A program made the position numbers and the translations under genes. Of a DNA stretch of 64,000 nt, positions 36,361 through 45,208 are shown in pieces. The DNA comes from CAYYIS01 sp964470965 (GTDB lineage: Bacteria; JAAXHH01; JABIQT01). Where the stretch lies: contig CAYYIS010000003.1 of the NCBI GenBank assembly GCA_964470965.1, positions 129,063 to 193,062 of the forward strand. The letters are read 5' to 3'. Every line of letters begins with the position of its first letter. Positions within the stretch are counted from its first letter, which is position 1. The notes under the pieces are model-generated. The model was not told the DNA's origin, ran no database searches, and saw nothing but the letters and a program-made list of their open reading frames with translations.

Positions 36361-37016
36361 GTCTTTGCCCCTCCCTCTGCAACCTTCGGGCGTGCGTTTA
36401 CAATATCTTTGATACGCCGTTGCGCCTGCGCTTCGTCGCCCTGCTTGAGAAGACTCAATACGTCGGAATCCACCAGTTCGTACCATCGGGTCTTTCTGGT
36501 TTTGAAATCCGGATACCTCTGCACCAGTTCGTTGCGCAGAGTTCCTGCCAGCTCCAGAAAACGGGCATATTCCTGCCCCAGCATCTGTTCGAACCGTTGA
36601 CGAAGCCGCACCGCCAGCGCCGGTGCCTTGCCGGAGGTGGAGATGGCGACTGTGAGGTCACCCCGACGCACGATGGAAGGGGCTATGAAATTGCAGTTCG
36701 GTACGTCATCCACGGCGTTGACAAGTATATTGCGAACGATTGCCTCCTGCCTGATCTTCCGGTTTTCATCCGGCGTCATGAGGGTGCTGATCACGAGAAA
36801 CGCCCCATCCAGGTCGCCGTGCTGATAGTCCCTCATGATCCATTTGATTTTCCCTTTACCATTTAGACTGTCGAGATCCGGAACGAGCGATTTCGCAATG
36901 ACCGATACCTCTGCGCCGGCGTCCAGCAGTCCCGTAACTTTTGCTGCGGCGTGGTCACCGCCTCCGACCACCACACACCGTTGTCCCTGTAAGTCTATAA
37001 GCGCCGGGTAATACAT
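36357..37016 (-). CDS. Precorrin-2 dehydrogenase / sirohydrochlorin ferrochelatase (CysG N-terminal, Met8-like)
   Basis: NAD-dependent oxidation of precorrin-2 and, probably, iron insertion to give siroheme. The Rossmann motif is CVVVGGGDHAAAKVTGLLDA, followed by VNAVDDVPNCNFIAPSIVRR and VAISTSGKAPALAVRLRQRF, the classic CysG-N/SirC pattern. At 219 residues it is typical of stand-alone enzymes. With cobA (split version of CysG) it supplies siroheme for the reductase at the head of this operon. It lies two bases downstream of the unknown protein. Confidence 0.92.
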   Translation of the reverse strand: MYYPALIDLQGQRCVVVGGGDHAAAKVTGLLDAGAEVSVIAKSLVPDLDSLNGKGKIKWIMRDYQHGDLDGAFLVISTLMTPDENRKIRQEAIVRNILVNAVDDVPNCNFIAPSIVRRGDLTVAISTSGKAPALAVRLRQRFEQMLGQEYARFLELAGTLRNELVQRYPDFKTRKTRWYELVDSDVLSLLKQGDEAQAQRRIKDIVNARPKVAEGGAKT

Positions 37017-37018
37017 CG

Positions 37019-37507
37019 TTATATGCCCACTCCCATACCGGTGACGGATACACCATCCGGTGTGAATTCAAGCGTAATCTGGCACTGATCCGTATCGATG
37101 GCCATACGGTAGACACCGGGCGTCTTCGGCGTGATGGATATACGATCCAGTGCCTGCCCCTGAAGTGCGGCCAGTGCCTGACTGGTGTCTTTGCTGGACC
37201 GACAGAGAATTTCACCCCGGGGGGTCCGATTGAAAAGTCGCTGCAGCACCTGTTCCGCCTGTGGACTATGGCGCCGTCGTATTCGGCCGGACTGAAGCGT
37301 CATAAGCAGCGTGTTTTCGAGCGCCGGCATGAGGTGTTCGGGCACCTGTCCCGATTGAATCGACTGTCGCAGGTCGAGGTAGGGCTGTAGCGCCTCGTTT
37401 TCAGTCAGCGAATCCAAAAGACCGTCCAGTTCCTCTAGAAGCAAGGTTTGCTCCCGTTCCTTCAATCGCAATAGTTCGGTTACATCGGATTCGATGGGCT
37501 CACTCAT
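37019..37507 (-). CDS. Unknown protein embedded in the siroheme/sulfite-reduction operon
   Basis: A 162-residue soluble protein. The first half is helical and charged (VTELLRLKEREQTLLLEELD, a possible coiled coil) and includes SGRIRRRHSPQAEQVLQRLF. The second half looks like beta strands (RISITPKTPGVYRMAIDTDQ, ITLEFTPDGVSVTG). ATG 37507 has AGAGGTGG just upstream; the frame could extend 16 codons but loses that site. No family recognised. Sitting two bases from precorrin-2 dehydrogenase, it is a candidate accessory factor for siroheme or sulfite/nitrite reductase. Confidence 0.68.
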   Translation of the reverse strand: MSEPIESDVTELLRLKEREQTLLLEELDGLLDSLTENEALQPYLDLRQSIQSGQVPEHLMPALENTLLMTLQSGRIRRRHSPQAEQVLQRLFNRTPRGEILCRSSKDTSQALAALQGQALDRISITPKTPGVYRMAIDTDQCQITLEFTPDGVSVTGMGVGI

Positions 37508-37669
37508 GTTCCACCTCTTCCAGGACCTGTTCCGGAAGTGTCCCCGGATTGTCACGCATTGTTATATCATCCATGACGTGTCTTTGATGCGATCCATCGG
37601 ACCGTGACACTGACCCATGGAGTATCTCCAACATTTCAGAAACCTTCACCATGAAACCATTCCTATCGG

Positions 37670-38455
37670 TCACTGCGCCTTTTCCTCCACGAGCGCCTCC
37701 AGTTCATGCTCGAAGCCACCGGTTTCGATCGGGCAGTGCATGCCGCACTCTTTGGGTGCGTTGGTTTCCCACCACCATCGTCCCGCCCGCGGATCCTCAC
37801 CGGGCTGGACGATCCGGGTGCAGGGCGCGCAGCCTATGCTGGTGTATCCCCGGGCGTATAACGGATTTTGCGGTACATCGTACTCATCGATGTAATCCCA
37901 GACTTCTTCGATCGTCCAGTCGGCCAGGGGGCTGATTTTGGCCAGCCCCCCGTGGTCGTGGTCGATCTCGACCTTTCTGATATTAGCCCGGCTGGCCCAT
38001 TGATCCCGCCGCAGACCCGTGACCCATGAATCCAGCCTCTCGAGCGCACGCCGGATCGGTTCGACTTTTCGGACGTTACAGCAGATCAGCCGGGATTCGA
38101 CGGATTTGTAGAACAGATTAGCGCCGCGCTTGCCGACCATAGTCTCCACCTGGTGCAGATCAGGGAAATACACCTTGATATCGATGCCGTAATGATCCCG
38201 TACCCTATCGATGAATTCGTAGGATTCTTCATGAAGTCTGCCGGTGTCGACTGTGAACACATGGATGTTCGGGTCGACCTGCCAGGCCAAATCGAGCAGG
38301 ACCATGCCTTCCGCCTGAAAGCTGGTGCAGAACCCCAGCCGAGAACCCCAGCGATCCAATGCCCATTCGATAACTGTTTCAGGCGTTTCGGAATCCAGCT
38401 CTATGGCCAGTTGGCCGGCTTCAAATTCATCCAGATAATCGTGGTCGTGATTCAT
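37670..38455 (-). CDS. cysH: Assimilatory adenylyl-sulfate (APS/PAPS) reductase, thioredoxin type
   Basis: Reduces activated sulfate to sulfite. A PP-loop-type N-terminus (TSFQAEGMVLLDLAWQ) is followed by HVFTVDTGRLHEESYEF, ICCNVRKVEPIRRAL (Cys125-Cys126) and SIGCAPCTRIVQPGEDPRAG (Cys209, Cys212). The active-site tail WETNAPKECGMH has Cys237. The CC plus CxxC set that binds a 4Fe-4S cluster marks the adenylyl-sulfate-using enzyme (EC 1.8.4.10) rather than the cluster-free PAPS reductase of E. coli; this substrate call is inference. It overlaps the reductase gene upstream by four bases. Confidence 0.93.
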   Translation of the reverse strand: MNHDHDYLDEFEAGQLAIELDSETPETVIEWALDRWGSRLGFCTSFQAEGMVLLDLAWQVDPNIHVFTVDTGRLHEESYEFIDRVRDHYGIDIKVYFPDLHQVETMVGKRGANLFYKSVESRLICCNVRKVEPIRRALERLDSWVTGLRRDQWASRANIRKVEIDHDHGGLAKISPLADWTIEEVWDYIDEYDVPQNPLYARGYTSIGCAPCTRIVQPGEDPRAGRWWWETNAPKECGMHCPIETGGFEHELEALVEEKAQ

Positions 38456-40089
38456 GGGTCAATACCGTCTCCTGCTGAGATGGCAGTCAATTTCTGGTCG
38501 CTAGTGCGGTGGAAAAATTGTTGGATGGTTTCTTGATCCGTGTGTCCGTCAAGAAATGCACGGTACAGGCGCTCCACGTAGAGTTGGACCTGGCCCGCCG
38601 GCACCCGCCGCAATATCGGCTGGCCGATACCGGCCTGACCGGCCAGTCCACCCCGGAGAAACAGGTCGTATCCCCGCAGTCTTTCGCCGCCTTCGCCTCG
38701 CTCCCGAAGCGTTGTGGCCTGCAGGCCGATATCACCGATCCAGTGGTGGGCACAAGCGTGCGGGCAACCGTCCAGATTGAGTTTGAGGCCATGGGTCCGA
38801 TCACCGAACACCGATTCCATATGTTCGACTATTTCTTTCATCTTGTGCTTGGTCTCTCCTACTGAATAGTTGCAGAACGGCTCACCCGTGCAGGCGATGC
38901 TCGACCGCTTCAGGTCGTTCACTTCAAGCGGAAAGCCGATATCCGCCACATTCCCGGTTACGTTATCCAGCTGATTCCCCGGGATGTCTGTCAGTATGAT
39001 GTTCTGCCGCCGGCTCAGGCGGAAGGCGCCGCTGTACGATTCGGCGAGGTCGGCCAGTTGGATCATCTGCGTGCCGGTGCAAAGACCCAGGTACACCGGA
39101 AATACAATGTAGGACAGGTCTCCCTGTTTCTGGGGATTAATGCCGGCGTGGTCGTACTCCACTTCGGGAGGTGCCGGCACCTGCCCGTCCGCCAGATGAT
39201 AGCCCAGTCGGGCTTCGACTTTTTCACGGTATGTCTTCACCCCGGTGTCGTGCACCATGAATTTCAATCTGGACTTAACACGGGACATGCGGTATTTGAG
39301 TTCTTCTTTCCACACATCGATGATGGCACACAGCACTGGTATCATGTCGTCCACGGTAACAAATACACCAAGGTCGTCCGAGAGTTTCGGCCAGGTAGAA
39401 AGACCGCCGCCCACACGAACGGTGAATCCAGGCTGACCGTCCCGGATGATGCCAATTAGGCTGATGCAGTTGATTTCAGGAGCGTTACACTGGTGGGGGC
39501 AGCTCGAGATTGTGATTTTATGCTTGCGCGGCAGGTCACAGTAGTCCGGGTTGCCGTAGAAGAAATCAGCTGCCTTATCAACAAACGGCCGCGCATCAAA
39601 ATATTCGTCTCTGTCCAGGCCGGAAACCGGGCATCCCGTTATATTCCGAACCGTATCGCCGCATCCGCCGGCTGTGGAAAGACCCGCTTGGTTCAGCGTG
39701 CGGAAGATTTCCGGTAACTGATTCAGTTTCATGCCGTGCAGCTGGATATTCTGACGCGTGGTCAGTTCGCCGTAGTCTTTACCAAATGACTGAGAGATGC
39801 CGCCTATGGTTCGCAATTCGTGAGGCGTCAAACGGCCGCCGGGCAGCTTAACACGCATCATGAAATGGCCAACCTTGGGTTTGTCATGATACAGACCGTA
39901 CCATTGCAGGCGGACGACATCTTCCTCGGAGATCGCTTCGTAACCTCTATCGATCAGGGAAGGCAGGTCATCAATGACCTGAAGGGGAGCCTTTTCGTGT
40001 TTGAGCCGTTCCACATAGTTACGCTTGCGGACCAGGTCCCAGGTGGGTTCCTGTTGTTTCCGTCGGGGTCTTCTGGCCGCGTTTGCCAT
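38452..40089 (-). CDS. Siroheme-dependent sulfite/nitrite reductase (ferredoxin type)
   Basis: Reduces sulfite (or nitrite) by six electrons using siroheme and a 4Fe-4S cluster. The cluster cysteines are Cys400 and Cys406 (ACTGEPFCNYSV) and Cys442 and Cys446 (DGCPHACAHHW). The repeat half earlier has TGCPVSGLDRDEY and SSCPHQCNAPEINC. At 545 residues it fits the NirA/Sir class. ATG 40089 has AAGG eight bases upstream. Since cysH follows, sulfite is the likely substrate, but NirA-type enzymes cannot be told apart by eye. The promoter lies at 40192-40220. Confidence 0.92.
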   Translation of the reverse strand: MANAARRPRRKQQEPTWDLVRKRNYVERLKHEKAPLQVIDDLPSLIDRGYEAISEEDVVRLQWYGLYHDKPKVGHFMMRVKLPGGRLTPHELRTIGGISQSFGKDYGELTTRQNIQLHGMKLNQLPEIFRTLNQAGLSTAGGCGDTVRNITGCPVSGLDRDEYFDARPFVDKAADFFYGNPDYCDLPRKHKITISSCPHQCNAPEINCISLIGIIRDGQPGFTVRVGGGLSTWPKLSDDLGVFVTVDDMIPVLCAIIDVWKEELKYRMSRVKSRLKFMVHDTGVKTYREKVEARLGYHLADGQVPAPPEVEYDHAGINPQKQGDLSYIVFPVYLGLCTGTQMIQLADLAESYSGAFRLSRRQNIILTDIPGNQLDNVTGNVADIGFPLEVNDLKRSSIACTGEPFCNYSVGETKHKMKEIVEHMESVFGDRTHGLKLNLDGCPHACAHHWIGDIGLQATTLRERGEGGERLRGYDLFLRGGLAGQAGIGQPILRRVPAGQVQLYVERLYRAFLDGHTDQETIQQFFHRTSDQKLTAISAGDGIDP

Positions 40090-40191
40090 GATCAATACCT
40101 TATAACTTTTCCCGATACCCAGTTTTCTGGCCATCCATGGGTATGAGTTGTTGGGTCAATCTAAATTGTGAGATAGCTGTTCCTTAAGATC

Positions 40192-40220
40192 ATTTTATAG
40201 GCAGCTATTCCAATTGTCAA
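40192..40220 (-). promoter_or_regulatory. Sigma70-type promoter of the sulfate-reduction operon
   Basis: On the minus strand, TTGACA (40220-40215), a 17-base spacer and TAAAAT (40197-40192). Transcription would start near 40185, leaving a leader of about 95 bases before the reductase ATG at 40089. No sulfur-responsive riboswitch or CysB-like site could be recognised in that leader. Confidence 0.7.
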
Positions 40221-40806
40221 GAAAAATATTAGTAATGTTGATCATAATAGTAAAGTATAAATTCGTGAATGTGACAGAACACAGTGTAATAGAGACTATT
40301 AATGAACAAGAAATCAGGCTAATGAACGCGTCTTTCTGCCTTCATAAAATGCACAACATGCTAGCTGCAGAGACGGCCCGGTAATCATTAAACAATTGCA
40401 CCGTATATTTCGAGGGCATGGTGGCGTGTTCAAAGCAACGTCAACAGGTTGGGGAAACGGGTTGACGATCTACGTCAGGCCGTGTGGTTCTTAATCATCT
40501 CTTAATCATCCAAAATGAACCGACAGGATAGAGTGGCTCCTCCGATACCAAAAGACAGCCCTTCCGGAGACGCTGACCGGCGAGATTTTCCTGGTTGAAG
40601 AAAATGTTGTCTCAATCTGTGGCACGGGACCCGAAGGAGATCTTTCGCAGAGACTGGAGAAGTTCAGGATATTCTGATACAGCATTTGGGGGCGATAGAT
40701 CGGACCGCAACATGATCGCATCCAAGTCCGGCGATCAACCTATAACATGGCGTGGGACGCAATGCTGGAACAGCAGACAGCTGAGGGACCTAAGTTGAAT
40801 GGACTG
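40221..40806. other. Long intergenic region with a possible coding remnant
   Basis: About 590 bases between the promoter and the 3' end of copA. A plus-strand frame without start codon, ending at TGA about 40675, reads a protein-like stretch that includes LPETLTGEIFLVEENVVSIC and LSQRLEKFRIF. After one more stop it resumes as NMAWDAMLEQQTAEGPKLNG up to the copA end. This may be a gene decayed by stops. No family assigned. Nothing else found. Confidence 0.3.
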
Positions 40807-43047
40807 CTACATCAATTTCAACCGTTTGAGCAGTAAGGCATTGGCGACGACGGATACGGACGAGAACGCCATGGCTAATCCGGCCCATTCCGGCTTGAGG
40901 AGGATGCCGAAGAGTGGGTAAAACAGGCCGGCGGCTACCGGTATGCCGAGAGTGTTGTAGAAGAATGCCCAGAACAGGTTTTGTTTGATCTTACGAAGCG
41001 TGGCCCGGCCGAGCTGGATAGCGCGTTCTACATCGAGCAGGTTATTTCTCGCCAGGATAATGTCGCCGGTCTGCTTGGCCACATCAGTGCCGGAGCCGAT
41101 GGCAATACCAACATCTGCGCTGGCCAGCGCCGGAGCATCATTGATGCCGTCTCCGACCATACCCACTGCCCCACCGTCCTTCTTATATTGTGTTACCATC
41201 TCACTTTTTTGGCCGGGCAACACACCGGAGACCACATCATCCACATCCACCGTATCCGCCACGGCCCTGGCCACTCGGTCATGGTCACCAGTGATCATGA
41301 CGGTACGAATCCCTAGCGTCTTTAACCGCCGCACCGCCTCGACTGCCTCCTGCTTTACCGTATCAGACAGGCCTATCAGTCCAGTGATAATTCTGTCTCT
41401 CGCCACATAGACGATCGTCTTACCCTCTGCCATCAAACGATCTGCCTGAACCTGTACGGCTGTCCTGTCGATTTTAGCCAGATCCATAAGATGCGCATTG
41501 CCCGCATGCAGCCCGTGCCCATCCACCTGAAAAATGACGCCCCTGCCACTTTCCTCCTGGATTTCGGAGCTCTGTCCGAGTTCGAGATTCCTCGTGGTGG
41601 CCTCACCGACCACCGCCTTCGCCAGCGGATGGGTAGATGACCGCTCACCGGCTGCCGCATATCGAAGTATGTCATCTTCCGTGGAATCATCGATCGGAAT
41701 AACATCGGTCACACCGGGATGACCAGTCGTCAGCGTGCCTGTTTTGTCAAGAAAAAGGGTATCGAGCCGGGCGATACGTTCCAGTGCGGACGCCCGTTTG
41801 ATCAGGATGCCGCGCTCTAACCCAATGCCGCTGCCGACCAGAATTGCCGTAGGCGTAGCCAGACCCAGTGCGCATGGACAGGCGATCACCAGTACAGCCA
41901 TGGCAGCCGTGAGTGCGAACACCGCGGTGGATGAAATGAGAAGGTACCAGGCAACAAACGTCAGTATCGAGATACCCAGTACGATCGGTACGAAAACATG
42001 GGACACCGAATCGGCGAAACGCTGAATCGGGGCTTTGTCAGTCTGGGCCGCTTCAACCATCCGAACGATGTTTGCCAGTACGGTGTCTTTGCCGACGCCA
42101 GTGCCCTCGATCAGGAGCGCCCCTGATGTGTTTATGGTCGATCCGGTGACGGGGTCGCCCGGGCCTTTTGCTACGGGAATGGATTCTCCGGTAATTATGG
42201 ACTCATCGACCGCGGCCCTTCCCTCGATGACACGCGCGTCAACCGGTATTGTTTCACCGGGAAACACACGCATCAAGTCTCCCACCCGAATGGCCGAGGC
42301 GGGTATTTCCCTTTCCTCACCCTTTTGTACGATGCGGGCACGGTCCGCCTGGAGTTCCAGCAGCCGCTCGAGCGCTTTTCCGGCTCTGTCCTTGGCGCGG
42401 GCTTCCAGGTATTTTCCGAATCTGATAAACAGAAGAAGAAAAACCACAACTTCGAAGAAGTGTTTCTGACCTGAAAACAATTCCGGCATGACAACCACCA
42501 GCAGGCTGTACAAGTAGGCGGATGAAATGCTTAGCGCCACCAGGACATCCATATTGGCGAGCCGGTTTTTTAATGCGTGATAGGCGCCCTGATAAAACTC
42601 AGTGCCGGAAGTGAACAGGGCCAGGGAGGCGTGAATAAGGAAAACAAAATCCGGGACAGGCGGTCCCAGTCGAGACATGCTCAGGATAAAGGGGAGAGAG
42701 AGCAAGAGCGTCCACAGAACCCAGAGTCGGGCGGCCCGAGCCTCCGATTTCCTGTCGGAGTGACGCTGAGACACATCGGTAGCCGGGAATGCTGCGAATC
42801 CCAGATCTTTAACTTTGGCCCTAATCGCCCGGTCATCAACCGTTTCAGGTTCATAGGCGACCGACATGTTTTCAGCGGTTAAATTGACGACAACGCTCCG
42901 GATCCCCTCTAACGTTCCGAGTCCTTTTTCGATTGCCAGGACGCAATTGGCGCAACTCATTCCTTTGATACGAAATGTTCCATTTCGAACCGTGGAGTCG
43001 TCAGCGTTGAGGGGTCGGTCTTCGGATAACGTCGTCTCGTTACTCAT
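40807..43047 (-). CDS. copA: Heavy-metal (copper-type) P1B ATPase
   Basis: Exports copper(I) across the inner membrane using ATP. One heavy-metal-associated domain at the N-terminus (IKGMSCANCVLAIEKGL, Cys32 and Cys35), TGES in the actuator domain, membrane motif ACPCALGLATP (Cys390-Pro-Cys392), the phosphorylation site DKTGTLTTGHP (Asp434) and VGDGINDAPALASADVG. At 746 residues it has typical CopA length. The CPC motif and single HMA favour copper or silver rather than zinc or cadmium. It overlaps the PC4-like gene upstream by eight bases. Confidence 0.94.
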   Translation of the reverse strand: MSNETTLSEDRPLNADDSTVRNGTFRIKGMSCANCVLAIEKGLGTLEGIRSVVVNLTAENMSVAYEPETVDDRAIRAKVKDLGFAAFPATDVSQRHSDRKSEARAARLWVLWTLLLSLPFILSMSRLGPPVPDFVFLIHASLALFTSGTEFYQGAYHALKNRLANMDVLVALSISSAYLYSLLVVVMPELFSGQKHFFEVVVFLLLFIRFGKYLEARAKDRAGKALERLLELQADRARIVQKGEEREIPASAIRVGDLMRVFPGETIPVDARVIEGRAAVDESIITGESIPVAKGPGDPVTGSTINTSGALLIEGTGVGKDTVLANIVRMVEAAQTDKAPIQRFADSVSHVFVPIVLGISILTFVAWYLLISSTAVFALTAAMAVLVIACPCALGLATPTAILVGSGIGLERGILIKRASALERIARLDTLFLDKTGTLTTGHPGVTDVIPIDDSTEDDILRYAAAGERSSTHPLAKAVVGEATTRNLELGQSSEIQEESGRGVIFQVDGHGLHAGNAHLMDLAKIDRTAVQVQADRLMAEGKTIVYVARDRIITGLIGLSDTVKQEAVEAVRRLKTLGIRTVMITGDHDRVARAVADTVDVDDVVSGVLPGQKSEMVTQYKKDGGAVGMVGDGINDAPALASADVGIAIGSGTDVAKQTGDIILARNNLLDVERAIQLGRATLRKIKQNLFWAFFYNTLGIPVAAGLFYPLFGILLKPEWAGLAMAFSSVSVVANALLLKRLKLM

Positions 43048-43300
43048 CCTCGTTTTCGTCAGCGGTTACCAGCTCTTGTTCCACCAGGGCAACGTTAAGT
43101 TGTTCAATACCTTTTCGGAAATCATTCCAGGTATCCAGGGAAACGGTTATCCCTTTCTTACTGGGAAAATAGTCACCGTCCTTCTCGTAGAATATTCGGA
43201 TATCCGCATATTCCCGCCCTTTGAAGTTTGTAATACTGAAACGGAATTCTTCCTGACTGTTCTTCTGGAAATTCGAAATGAGTTCACTTGTTTCCGCCAT
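43040..43300 (-). CDS. PC4/p15-like transcriptional coactivator domain protein
   Basis: An 86-residue protein with the PC4 fold pattern RFSITNFKGREYADIRIFYE, then GDYFPSKKGITVSLDTWNDF and an amphipathic helix RKGIEQL. The tail is acidic (DENEDE). Bacterial PC4-like proteins bind single-stranded DNA as dimers and are known in several phyla, though their role is little studied. It is the first gene of a two-gene operon and runs into copA with an 8-base overlap. Whether it regulates the pump is unknown. Confidence 0.82.
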   Translation of the reverse strand: MAETSELISNFQKNSQEEFRFSITNFKGREYADIRIFYEKDGDYFPSKKGITVSLDTWNDFRKGIEQLNVALVEQELVTADENEDE

Positions 43301-43328
43301 GAGAGCACCTCAAATGTGTTTAAAATCT

Positions 43329-43344
43329 GGTCACAAAGGTGACC
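43329..43344. promoter_or_regulatory. Inverted repeat upstream of the PC4-copA operon
   Basis: GGTCAC-AAAG-GTGACC, a perfect 6-bp inverted repeat flanked by AT-rich DNA, ends 29 bases before the PC4 start codon. It does not resemble the CueR or CopY sites I know. It may be an operator for an unknown regulator. It lacks a T-run, so it is not a terminator. Confidence 0.45.
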
Positions 43345-43472
43345 TTAAAAAGCGTTTTATCGTTTTGGAATAAACAAATGTAACATGTGAAAATTAGATG
43401 AGTTACCGTTATTTAACTTGGTGTATTTTTTACTGTACGGCAACATTTTCGGTGTGTCAAGGTATTTTCATC

Positions 43473-43501
43473 TTGTTATTCCTGACAACCTTTAATATAG
43501 T
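43473..43501 (+). promoter_or_regulatory. Possible sigma70-type promoter before the aminotransferase
   Basis: TTGTTA (43473-43478), a 17-base spacer and TATAGT (43496-43501). This predicts a start near 43508 and a leader of about 115 bases. The -35 match is moderate. The surrounding 43301-43622 region is AT-rich and holds no other gene. Confidence 0.45.
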
Positions 43502-43622
43502 TGTAAGAATTAAGCCAACCAATTTCAGGATTATTCTATATTCAAGAATAATCGCTGTTATATTTCGCATAACCAGTACAAAATCAGGTACGTATTTGAG
43601 GATCGGCCAACGGAGTTTAGGG

Positions 43623-44855
43623 ATGGATTGGAAATCATTGTACGCCGATCGAATGCGACTTATAAACGATACCTCCATCATTAGCCTTCTAAAGCTGGCG
43701 GAGCGTCCCGATGTAATCTCTTTTGCTGGCGGACTGCCTGATCCAGGATCTTTTCCGATTGCTGAAATCAAGGAGGCGACAGACTGGGTCATAGACCACG
43801 AGGGCCCTGCCTGCCTGCAGTATGGTCCGACTGCCGGTTACACCAGGCTGCGTGAATGGATAGCAGGCCGGATGGGCCAAATCGATCAGGCGGATATGAC
43901 GGCGGATAACATTCTGGTTACGACCGGCGGTCTGGAAGCGATTGACCTAATTAGCAAAGCATTTATTGACGCTGGAGACACTGTTGTCGTGGAAGCGCCT
44001 TCATATTTAGCGGCGTTACACACCTTCCGCAGCTATGAGGCGCAGCTGGTTGACGTCCCGACGGATCGGGATGGGATGGACATAGATGCGCTCGAGGTTC
44101 GATTGGATGATCTGGCCCGTGGCGGGATCCGTCCCAAATTCATTTATACGATAGCCACGTTCCAGAATCCGGGTGGCGTCTCCCTGTCGATGGACCGTCG
44201 GAGACGCCTGGTTGCGCTCGCGGATCGTTACGGAATTCCGATCCTTGAAGATGCTCCCTATGCAGAATTACGATACGAAGGCGAAACATTACCGTCCCTG
44301 GTATCTCTCAATCCGGATGGGGTGATTTATGTCAATACGTTTTCAAAAATTTTCGGGCCCGGTATTCGCCTCGGATGGATCGCAGCCCCCCCGGAAACCA
44401 TCGTGCAATTCTGTCAGTGCAAACAGGGAACGGACCAATGTTCCAGCACGATCGGTCAGCGAATTGTTTACGAATACGGAAACAGGGGAATGATCAATCG
44501 GCAGGTCGCAGATTCTATCCCACTGTACAGGGAAAAACGGGACCGTACCTTAAGAGCACTCGAAACTATGCTGCCCCCCGGTGTTAAATGGACCCATCCC
44601 GCCGGTGGATTCTATCTGTGGGTAACCCTTCCTGATGGCGTTAAGACAGTACCTATGCTGTCCTGGGGAATCGAACACGAAAAAGTTGCTTATGTCGCCG
44701 GTCCCCCGTTCTATATCGATGGCCGGGGAGAAAACCAATTTAGGCTGTGTTACAGTTTTCTGGAAACCGATCAGATTGAGGAAGGTATCGGCAGACTCAG
44801 CCGTGTAATTGAGCATCATACAGAGCAGCGCCACCATTCGCAAATGAGCGCTTGA
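43623..44855 (+). CDS. PLP-dependent aminotransferase (class I fold, LysN/2-aminoadipate type)
   Basis: A 410-residue fold-type I aminotransferase. The PLP lysine is in VNTFSKIFGPGIRLGW, the Asn/Asp/Tyr set in FQNPGG, ILEDAPYAEL and LQYGPTAGYTRLR. FAGGLPDPGSFP near the N-terminus is typical of the MocR/LysN-like group acting on 2-aminoadipate, aromatic or branched-chain amino acids. ATG 43623 has GGAG seven bases upstream; the frame is open back to 43398, but those 75 residues are hydrophobic and AT-rich, not coding. Substrate not determined. Confidence 0.9.
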   Translation: MDWKSLYADRMRLINDTSIISLLKLAERPDVISFAGGLPDPGSFPIAEIKEATDWVIDHEGPACLQYGPTAGYTRLREWIAGRMGQIDQADMTADNILVTTGGLEAIDLISKAFIDAGDTVVVEAPSYLAALHTFRSYEAQLVDVPTDRDGMDIDALEVRLDDLARGGIRPKFIYTIATFQNPGGVSLSMDRRRRLVALADRYGIPILEDAPYAELRYEGETLPSLVSLNPDGVIYVNTFSKIFGPGIRLGWIAAPPETIVQFCQCKQGTDQCSSTIGQRIVYEYGNRGMINRQVADSIPLYREKRDRTLRALETMLPPGVKWTHPAGGFYLWVTLPDGVKTVPMLSWGIEHEKVAYVAGPPFYIDGRGENQFRLCYSFLETDQIEEGIGRLSRVIEHHTEQRHHSQMSA

Positions 44856-45208
44856 TTTTGATATCGCTTGTCACTATATTGATTACATTGCGAATGGCAT
44901 CGGAAGGCAAATCCTTTGTAGGTTGGTCGTCGAAAATTCTATCAACATGAAACGGTTGGATTTGATCTGTTCACGCATTAATTTCGTAGTGATCGGGGAT
45001 CGTGCTTTCGCCACCGTTTGGACCATGAAGTGAAGCTCTAAGTTTGCCTTCGCGTGTTACCATTTCCACATAAGCACCCACTAAGGATATATCAATGGCA
45101 GTGGACATCTATCAGACACCCAAGGCTCTGGAACCCGGGGTGGGGCGCGTACTTCTCGCGCGTGCAATCGGCCTGAAAAGAGCCCAGAAAAAGGACTGCG
45201 GACGAAAA
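44856..45208. other. Intergenic region before the TPR gene
   Basis: No gene or RNA recognised. At 45095 an ATG with a good ribosome binding site (AAGGA, seven bases) is in frame with the TPR gene; see that entry. Confidence 0.4.
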
